Assembly: GCA_902772795.1 (NCBI GenBank)
Contig: CACYBZ010000193.1
Coordinates: 1 to 6,291 of the forward strand
DNA: 6,291 nt
Reading direction: 5' to 3'
From: an uncultured Ruminococcus sp.
GTDB lineage: Bacteria > Bacillota > Clostridia > Oscillospirales > Acutalibacteraceae
The notes under the pieces: generated by a model
Databases searched by the model: none
Told to the model about the DNA's origin: nothing
The model's input: the letters and a program-made list of their open reading frames with translations, nothing else
In this document: one piece after another, positions 1 through 4,428 of the stretch
How the letters are laid out: the number at the start of each line of letters is the position of its first letter
Numbering within the stretch: position 1 is the stretch's first letter
Position numbers and translations under genes: made by a program

Positions 1-11
1 AGGTAGACACA

Positions 12-575
12 GTGAACAACGATATGAGAATGATTAAGTTTGAAACATTAATCAAAGACCTGGAAGAAAAATTAAGGCATCGTCTGTTTAAAAAAACCAA
101 TTCTTTTTTTCGCTTTAACAAGACAAATCTTTCACTGGCGTTGATTTATGATATCTCTGCGATGAACGATTACGCCAGAGTGATTTATGAAAATACAGGT
201 TATCTTTTTGCACAGGAGTGGAAGGAAAAATATTCTGATTTGGGGCGTGAAGAAAACAGTCGTGTCAAGATGAATGCGGGTAAGGAATTTGTGCGTATTG
301 CCCGAAACGATACCGACCAGAAATACGGACATAAATTTCTGTTCTGGGCGTTGATGGTGCTTGCCGTCGATGACAAACACAAGGAAGAATATCTGTCACT
401 TATCTGTGACTATGCCAAAATGCTGGGTGTTTCAGACAACGAGGTTATGGAACTTGTCAATATTGTCAAGCTGGTTTTTCAGGACAGTTCCGCCAAAAAA
501 GTTACCAATGCCAGTGTCAGAAATACTTTTGAAGAAGTACTCAAAAAATACGAACCTGCTGTTTTTCACCGTTGA
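12..575 (+). CDS. Uncharacterised protein, possible TerB-like helical domain
   Basis: I do not recognise this 187-residue protein with certainty. It is soluble, charged and probably mostly helical, with no signal peptide or membrane segment. Residues 1-30 are rich in Lys, Glu and Arg and look amphipathic. Residues about 108-157 (FWALMVLAVDD, then E-x8-AKMLGVSDNEV) resemble the spacing of TerB/DjlA-like helical domains, where an acidic patch follows an 'ALM..A..D' helix and an 'LG(V/I)S..E' turn follows; that match is pattern-based and tentative. A GTG start at 12 is preferred because AGGT at 1-4 lies 7 bases upstream. ATG at 24 or 30 are alternatives, and since the frame is open to the left edge the true start could lie outside the window. 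The stop is only 14 bases before a strong terminator, so this is the last gene of its unit. Confidence 0.75.
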   Translation: MNNDMRMIKFETLIKDLEEKLRHRLFKKTNSFFRFNKTNLSLALIYDISAMNDYARVIYENTGYLFAQEWKEKYSDLGREENSRVKMNAGKEFVRIARNDTDQKYGHKFLFWALMVLAVDDKHKEEYLSLICDYAKMLGVSDNEVMELVNIVKLVFQDSSAKKVTNASVRNTFEEVLKKYEPAVFHR

Positions 576-589
576 ACATTCGGCAGAAA

Positions 590-633
590 AAAAACGGACA
601 TCAAAACTTTCCATAGTTTTGATGTCCGTTTTT
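590..633 (+). terminator. Rho-independent terminator after the 187-aa gene
   Basis: Arms 590-608 and 615-633 are perfectly complementary (core ACGGACATCAAAACT), with a 6-base loop TTCCAT. The stem is flanked by an A-run on the left and a T-run on the right, so it could stop transcription from both strands. It sits just after the stop codon at 573-575. Confidence 0.85.
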
Positions 634-638
634 CGTGA

Positions 639-717
639 GGGGTTTTGCTACTGAACCCCGCAAGCTTCTCCAAAGGCTTGACCGAAACTTTATGGCAAAA
701 TCTGCTGACGCAGATTT
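639..717. repeat. Cluster of three short palindromes
   Basis: Three hairpins follow one another: GGGGTT/AACCCC (639-644 with 654-659), CAAGC/GCTTG (661-665 with 676-680, extendable by T-A and G-T pairs), and AAATCTGC/GCAGATTT (698-705 with 710-717, loop TGAC). In addition AAACTTTATGGC (686-697) is nearly the reverse complement of GCCATAAAAGTTT (752-764), so a larger fold can join this cluster to the tandem repeat that follows. No coding potential is apparent. The role is unknown; it resembles REP-like intergenic palindromes. Confidence 0.7.
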
Positions 718-737
718 CGGAAAACGTGGGGAAAAAA

Positions 738-903
738 TCCGAACGAAGTGAGCCATAAAAGTTTTTATCCAACTTTTTTCAAAAAGTTGGTGGGATTTTT
801 AAGGGCGAAGCCCTTAAACGCTCCGAACGAAGTGAGCCATAAAAGTTTTTGTCCAACTTTTTTCAAAAAGTTGGTGGGATTTTTAAGGGCGAAGCCCTTA
901 AAC
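738..903. repeat. 84-bp tandem repeat, two copies, each with two palindromes
   Basis: Copy 1 is 738-821 and copy 2 begins at 822. They match through position 903 except for one substitution (A at 767, G at 851). Each copy carries the same two perfect hairpins. One is CCAACTTTTT-TC-AAAAAGTTGG (769-790 and 853-874). The other is TTTAAGGGC-GAA-GCCCTTAAA (798-818 and 882-902), whose tip GCGAAGC is a known exceptionally stable DNA mini-hairpin. The near identity indicates a recent duplication or ongoing homogenisation. Together with 639-717 this fills most of the 485-base gap between the first gene and spo0A. The remainder (904-997) is AT-rich and holds only a small dyad TGCGA/TCGCA at 923-938. 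Confidence 0.95.
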
Positions 904-997
904 CCTCTGTTTTTGTGATATTTGCGATAAATTTCGCAGAAAAGTTTGTTTAAAAAATAAAAAGTGATTTTTTCTCAAAAAAATTTTCTTTCAGGTA

Positions 998-1026
998 TTG
1001 CCAAATTTACCAATTTATGGTAAAAT
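998..1026 (+). promoter_or_regulatory. Sigma-A type promoter of spo0A with overlapping dyad
   Basis: The -35 TTGCCA (998-1003) and -10 TAAAAT (1021-1026) are 17 bases apart, giving a predicted start near 1033 and a short leader to the ATG at 1061. An inverted repeat, TTTACCA-ATTTA-TGGTAAA (1006-1024), lies in the spacer and enters the -10, where a bound regulator would block polymerase. No sigma-H style promoter was recognised. Confidence 0.6.
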
Positions 1027-1060
1027 AACCACATCAAAGCCAAGTAAGGGAGTTTTTGTT

Positions 1061-1843
1061 ATGGAAAATAAAATCAGTATCATCATTACAGAAGAAAGTA
1101 CGGAAATGAGCCGTGACGATATGAGAGTATTGTCGAAGTATAATTTCACCCCGACCTATTCGGGAAAAGACGGCGTGGAACTGCTGGAGAAAATCAATCA
1201 GATTCACCCTGACATCGTTCTGATGGATATGTTCATGACCAGAACGGACGGTGTTGGCGTACTCAGGGCACTGAAGAAAACAGAAATGGAAAGAAAACCG
1301 TTGGTATTTGTCTATTCCACATTCAACAGTCCTGTTCTGGAAAGGGAAATCATGAACTGCGGGGCAGTATACTTTGTTCTGAAACCCTACAACATGGCTG
1401 ACCTCGTGGAAAGTATGTTGTCTTTACTCAAGGACAGCTATTCCGCTGTAAGTCTGTCCAACGTCAAGTACTACACAGGAGCAAATACCAGTCTGGAAAT
1501 TAAAGTTACCGAAATGCTTCATCAGATTGGTGTTCCTGCACATATCAAGGGCTATAATTATCTCAGGGATTCCATCATGATGTCAGTGGCAAATCCCGAT
1601 ATTATCAATTCCGTCACCAAACGACTTTATCCGACGGTTGCTCAGAAATATGTCACCACGTCTTCAAGAGTGGAAAGAGCAATCCGTCACGCTATCGAAG
1701 TCGCATGGGACAGGGGCGATATTGATATCCTGAATTCCTATTTCGGCTACACCATTCACAACGACAGAGGCAAGCCGACCAACAGCGAATTCATTGCCAT
1801 GCTTGCCGACAAATTACGTCTGCAAATGAAAAACGTCGGTTGA
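1061..1843 (+). CDS. spo0A: Spo0A, sporulation/stationary-phase response regulator
   Basis: This 260-residue protein has the usual Spo0A length. In the family, phosphorylation of the receiver promotes dimerisation and lets the C-terminal domain bind 0A boxes to control entry into sporulation and stationary-phase genes. The receiver spans about 4-124: phospho-acceptor Asp56 (LMDMF) and Lys108 (LKPY) are present. The usual Asp-Asp metal pair is Glu11-Glu12, the Pro after the phospho-Asp loop is Thr60, and the usual Thr before the second loop is Ser86. The DNA-binding domain (about 145-257) is strongly conserved, with IGVPAHIKGY at 156-165, the recognition-helix segment SRVERAIRHAIEVAW at 202-216, and PTNSEFIAM near the end. 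ATG 1061 is chosen because AAGGGAG (1046-1052) lies 8 bases upstream; an upstream in-frame TTG at 998 is the -35 element. Monocistronic by its own promoter and downstream hairpin. Confidence 0.96.
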   Translation: MENKISIIITEESTEMSRDDMRVLSKYNFTPTYSGKDGVELLEKINQIHPDIVLMDMFMTRTDGVGVLRALKKTEMERKPLVFVYSTFNSPVLEREIMNCGAVYFVLKPYNMADLVESMLSLLKDSYSAVSLSNVKYYTGANTSLEIKVTEMLHQIGVPAHIKGYNYLRDSIMMSVANPDIINSVTKRLYPTVAQKYVTTSSRVERAIRHAIEVAWDRGDIDILNSYFGYTIHNDRGKPTNSEFIAMLADKLRLQMKNVG

Positions 1844-1898
1844 CAGAATTATTTTTGCGTATAAGTATTAACATTTTTCCTAAACATTTCACTGCCGT

Positions 1899-1928
1899 CC
1901 CCCGAAAGACAATTTTGTCTTTCGGGGG
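1899..1928 (+). terminator. Probable terminator after spo0A
   Basis: CCCCCGAAAGACAA (1899-1912) and TTGTCTTTCGGGGG (1915-1928) are perfectly complementary around a tiny loop. The downstream T-tract is weak (ATTGCAATTTTA), so termination efficiency is uncertain. The hairpin lies between spo0A and the next promoter. Confidence 0.6.
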
Positions 1929-1962
1929 ATTGCAATTTTATCTGTTACTCAGAAGATTTTTG

Positions 1963-1971
1963 TGCTATAAT
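1963..1971 (+). promoter_or_regulatory. Extended -10 promoter of the two-component operon
   Basis: TGC-TATAAT gives a consensus extended -10 (TATAAT at 1966-1971). No good -35 is seen at 16-18 bases upstream (TGTTAC at 1943-1948), which fits an extended -10 promoter. The start would be near 1978, leaving a leader of about 23 bases before the ATG at 2001. Confidence 0.55.
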
Positions 1972-2000
1972 CAGTACAAAACAAAAAGGAAGTGAACGGT

Positions 2001-2681
2001 ATGAGAATTCTTATTGTAGAAGATGAATACAGTCTGGCAGACGTACTGCGGGCAATGCTGAGAAAAGAAAATTACACCGTCGATATTTCGACTGACGGAC
2101 AGGACGGACTGTATCAGGCACTCACGGGAATTTATGACGCTGTGATTCTGGACGTGATGTTACCCGAAATGAACGGCTTTGACGTACTGGCACAGATGAG
2201 AAAAGAGGGAATCAAGACACCTGTACTCATGCTCACCGCCAAAAGCGAACTGGACGACAAGGTCAAAGGACTGGACTACGGAGCGGACGACTATATGACG
2301 AAACCCTTTCAGACAAAAGAACTGCTGGCAAGACTGCGGGCTATCACCAGACGTAAAGGGGAAATTGAAAGTAATGTCATCGCTTTCGGCGATTTACAGC
2401 TGGATACCCGTCTGGGTGAAATTTCGTGTCAGGCAACGGGAAAAAGTATGAAACTAGGGGCAAAGGAATTTCAGTTGCTGGAGTTCATGCTGAAAAATCA
2501 GAACCAGATTGTCACAAAAGAACAGATTGTCGAAAAACTCTGGGGTCTGGAAAGCGACAGCGAATATAATAATGCGGAAGTCTATGTTTCGTTTACCAGA
2601 AAGAAAATTAAATTTATCGGGTCAAAAGTCATGATTAAGGCGGTAAGGGGTCTGGGCTACACGCTGGAGGAAGGAAAATGA
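2001..2681 (+). CDS. OmpR/PhoB-family response regulator
   Basis: This 226-residue cytoplasmic transcription factor is of normal family length. The receiver (about 1-115) has the full phosphorylation site: acidic Glu7-Asp8, phospho-acceptor Asp51 in ILDVMLPEMNG, Thr79 and Lys101 in TKPF. A winged-helix DNA-binding domain follows (about 126-224), with the KEFQLLEFML helix, VTKEQIVEKLWG and the terminal wing AVRGLGYTL. The start is ATG 2001: AAGGA at 1986-1990 gives correct spacing, whereas the in-frame GTG at 1992 would sit directly against the Shine-Dalgarno. The kinase gene overlaps its stop by 4 bases, so the two are translationally coupled and the kinase is its likely partner. Target genes cannot be told from the sequence; no repeat upstream clearly marks a self-binding site. 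Confidence 0.94.
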   Translation: MRILIVEDEYSLADVLRAMLRKENYTVDISTDGQDGLYQALTGIYDAVILDVMLPEMNGFDVLAQMRKEGIKTPVLMLTAKSELDDKVKGLDYGADDYMTKPFQTKELLARLRAITRRKGEIESNVIAFGDLQLDTRLGEISCQATGKSMKLGAKEFQLLEFMLKNQNQIVTKEQIVEKLWGLESDSEYNNAEVYVSFTRKKIKFIGSKVMIKAVRGLGYTLEEGK

Positions 2682-3913
2682 TAAACAGACTTCGGCGGAA
2701 ACTCATCATCATTCTGACGGTAATTCTGACGTTGGTTCTGTGCGGAATTCTGATTGTTGTCAATCTGCTCAATTACACCGTCAATATGGACATGACTTAC
2801 CGTCAACTGGACAGGATTATTTCGTCAGTCATGGTGCAGTATAACCGCTTTGACCACTTTTTCAGCAATAACCAGTACTACTACTATGACGACAATGACT
2901 ATTATGAGGACAGAGATATTTACATCGCTTTTACAGATATGGACGGTAATGTTACGGACATCGCCACGAAAAACGGCAGTGTTTATTCTTACAGCGAGAT
3001 TGAAGAATTTACCACAGATATTCTGAAAAATTTTCCCAAAAAAGGAAAAACAAAAGACCTCGTCTACGAAGTTCGGAAACTGGAATACAACGGTTTTCAT
3101 ACAGGGTATGCGGTCGGGTTCATGGACAACACCACGAATATCCGCAATACACAGCGAATGATTATTATTTCGGCAGTGATTTTTGTGGCAGGCATTGCCG
3201 TTATTGTCCTGATAGCTTTTCTGATTTCACGATGGATAGTCAGACCTGTTTCCGAAGCGTTTGACCGTCAGAAACAGTTTATTTCGGACGCAAGTCACGA
3301 ACTGAAAACGCCTGTTGCCGTTATCAGTGCCAACGCCGATATGCTGGAAAGCGATATCGGGGAAAATAAATGGCTGAATTATATCCACTCTGAATCGGAA
3401 CGTATGAGTAAGTTAATCAACAGTCTGCTTACGCTGACCAGAATTGAAGCACAGGACGGCAAGACCCTGATGAATAAATTTGACATCTGTAACGCTATTC
3501 TGGAAGTGACGATGCCGTTTGAAAGCGTCGCTTTTGAGAAAGGTATTCTGCTGGAATGTGAACCCGAGGGAGAAATTTTTATTCTGGGTAACGAACCGCA
3601 AATCAAACAGGTAGTTGCCATACTCACCGATAATGCAATCAAGCATTGTTATGAGGGAGGAAAAGTTGTGGTAAACGTGCAGAGTATCAGGAACAGATGT
3701 CTGTTAAGCGTCAGCAACAACGGCGACCCCATTCCGACAGAACTGCAGGACAAGATATTTGAACGCTTTTTCAGGGCAGACCAATCCCGTTCACGGGAAG
3801 AAAACCGTTACGGTCTGGGGCTGGCGATTGCCAAGCAGATTGTCGAAAATCATAAGGGAAGTATTTCGGTAAAATGTCACGATGATGTGACCGTCTTTGA
3901 AGTGCTTTTATAG
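2678..3913 (+). CDS. Membrane sensor histidine kinase
   Basis: This 411-residue kinase would autophosphorylate and pass phosphate to the overlapping response regulator. The first membrane segment is about 9-32. An extracellular sensor of roughly 125 residues follows, with a striking Tyr/Asp/Asn-rich stretch at 65-80. The second membrane segment is about 161-186. Only about 20 residues separate it from the phospho-acceptor, so a full HAMP linker is absent. The dimerisation/phospho-acceptor motif FISDASHELKTP places His207. The ATPase domain (about 300-411) has the N-box LTDNAIKH (Asn319), a G1-like NNGDPIP, the F-box FERFFRAD and the G2 box GLGLAIAK. The start ATG overlaps the regulator's TGA (ATGA) and is served by GGAGGAAGG at 2667-2675. 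The ligand is unknown. The gene ends convergent with the pqqD-like gene, 66 bases away. Confidence 0.94.
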   Translation: MINRLRRKLIIILTVILTLVLCGILIVVNLLNYTVNMDMTYRQLDRIISSVMVQYNRFDHFFSNNQYYYYDDNDYYEDRDIYIAFTDMDGNVTDIATKNGSVYSYSEIEEFTTDILKNFPKKGKTKDLVYEVRKLEYNGFHTGYAVGFMDNTTNIRNTQRMIIISAVIFVAGIAVIVLIAFLISRWIVRPVSEAFDRQKQFISDASHELKTPVAVISANADMLESDIGENKWLNYIHSESERMSKLINSLLTLTRIEAQDGKTLMNKFDICNAILEVTMPFESVAFEKGILLECEPEGEIFILGNEPQIKQVVAILTDNAIKHCYEGGKVVVNVQSIRNRCLLSVSNNGDPIPTELQDKIFERFFRADQSRSREENRYGLGLAIAKQIVENHKGSISVKCHDDVTVFEVLL

Positions 3914-3948
3914 TATAAAAACAAGTGCCGTGGAAAACGGCACTTGTT
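3914..3948 (-). terminator. Terminator of the PqqD-like gene, hairpin shared with the kinase gene
   Basis: AACAAGTGCCG (3920-3930) and CGGCACTTGTT (3938-3948) form an 11-bp stem with a 7-base loop. On the minus strand the stem runs into TTTTTATA, a proper T-tract, so it is a rho-independent terminator for the leftward gene. On the plus strand it is followed by CAGGGGGC, so it would stop kinase transcripts only weakly. Confidence 0.75.
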
Positions 3949-3979
3949 CAGGGGGCATTATACGGAAACGATACGGCAG

Positions 3980-4234
3980 TCAGAGAATGGATTTTTCTTT
4001 GAGATAGTCGGTAAATCGAAGAATATCGGCTCTGGCTTTCTCAAAGGTGACATGATAGTCTTTTATCATATCTTTGGCGATATCGTCAGTGGTTTTATTC
4101 TGTTCGAGTCGTTTCCAGATAAACGCTCCTGTTTCGTTGAGGGTAATCAGTGAGGTAAACTGTTCATTGCCGTCCCCCAAGGGGACAAGCAGATATTCAC
4201 CGTCTATTTCCCTGAGTAAAAATCTTTTTTTCAT
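3980..4234 (-). CDS. PqqD-family peptide-binding protein (RiPP recognition element)
   Basis: This 84-residue protein matches the stand-alone PqqD fold in length and pattern. An N-terminal strand region (about 3-31) is followed by the typical LNETGAFIWKRLE (32-44), then TTDDIAKDM (48-56) and a terminal helix ending LKEKSIL. In the family, this winged-helix RiPP recognition element binds the leader of a precursor peptide and presents it to a modifying enzyme such as a radical SAM maturase; some members act in peptide transport clusters. No maturase lies in the window. The start is ATG at 4234, with AGGTGA at 4239-4244 four bases upstream. It is transcribed divergently from the ABC exporter at 4429, which suggests but does not prove a joint role. 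It is cytoplasmic. The family call is firm; the partner and substrate are unknown. Confidence 0.85.
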   Translation of the reverse strand: MKKRFLLREIDGEYLLVPLGDGNEQFTSLITLNETGAFIWKRLEQNKTTDDIAKDMIKDYHVTFEKARADILRFTDYLKEKSIL

Positions 4235-4249
4235 GTTATCACCTGTTAT

Positions 4250-4345
4250 TCATATTGTAGCCATTATAACTGTTTTGTCAGAAATAATCAAGCTATAATA
4301 AACGTCACTTAAAAATGAAAATATTTTGTAAACTCCTTCTGTCAC
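4250..4345 (-). CDS. Possible 31-residue micro-ORF upstream of the PqqD-like gene
   Basis: A GTG at 4345 sits 9 bases after a consensus AGGAGG (4360-4355) and opens 31 codons ending at TGA 4252-4250, 15 bases before the PqqD-like ATG. The product starts VTEGVYKIFSFLSDVYY and is hydrophobic, with no Cys. A peptide gene just upstream of a peptide-binding protein would be a natural arrangement. Against it, the best PqqD-like promoter lies inside this ORF, so it would need a second promoter further right, and none is obvious. It may be chance. Confidence 0.2.
   Translation of the reverse strand: MTEGVYKIFSFLSDVYYSLIISDKTVIMATI
4263..4291 (-). promoter_or_regulatory. Sigma-A type promoter of the PqqD-like gene
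   Basis: Reading leftward, the -35 TTGATT (4291-4286) and a perfect -10 TATAAT (4268-4263) are separated by 17 bases. Transcription would start near 4256, giving a short leader of about 20 bases that includes the AGGTGAT ribosome binding site. Confidence 0.65.
4294..4299 (+). promoter_or_regulatory. Candidate -10 of the ABC exporter gene
   Basis: A perfect TATAAT at 4294-4299 is the only good -10 upstream of the exporter. The -35 at 17 bases (TGTTTT) is poor, and TTGTCA (4275-4280) is only 13 bases away, so activator help may be needed. It lies a few bases from the leftward -35, so the two promoters overlap. The leader would be about 120 bases. Confidence 0.35.
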
Positions 4346-4377
4346 GTTGTGCCACCTCCTGCAACAAGAAAGACTGA
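4315..4377 (+). CDS. Possible 20-residue Cys-containing leader ORF
   Basis: ATG 4315 opens 20 codons ending at TGA 4375-4377, in the predicted leader of the ABC exporter. The product has Cys at 5, 12 and 16 and a Lys-Lys-Asp end. There is no Shine-Dalgarno, and from the candidate -10 the ATG would be only about 9 bases into the transcript. It is antisense to the 31-codon micro-ORF over 4315-4345. Probably chance, listed because of the peptide context. Confidence 0.13.
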   Translation: MKIFCKLLLSRCATSCNKKD

Positions 4378-4428
4378 CCGGGGGAGTAAATCGGTTATCA
4401 TCTGAAGTTATCTGAAAGAGGAAACGCT

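Noticed and set aside
738..903. CRISPR array
   Set aside because: The two copies are directly adjacent 84-bp units with internal palindromes and no unique spacers; no cas genes are present.
639..903. Retron or group II intron RNA
   Set aside because: No reverse transcriptase gene is present in the window, and the hairpins repeat rather than forming a single ncRNA layout.
998..1060. Upstream TTG start extending Spo0A by 21 residues
   Set aside because: The TTG is the -35 element of the promoter, the extension is not Spo0A-like, and ATG 1061 has an ideal ribosome binding site.
1992..2000. GTG start three codons upstream of the response regulator ATG
   Set aside because: It would abut the Shine-Dalgarno (1 base spacing), and receiver domains normally begin at the MRILIVEDE segment.
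1130..3847. 0A-box-like TTGTCGAA at 1130-1137, 2527-2534 and 3840-3847
   Set aside because: All three lie inside coding sequence; the latter two arise from Ile-Val-Glu codons. None is near a promoter, so they are not credible Spo0A sites.
3944..4153. Plus-strand ORF opposite the PqqD-like gene
   Set aside because: The minus-strand frame has a clear family match, promoter, ribosome binding site and terminator; the plus-strand frame has none.
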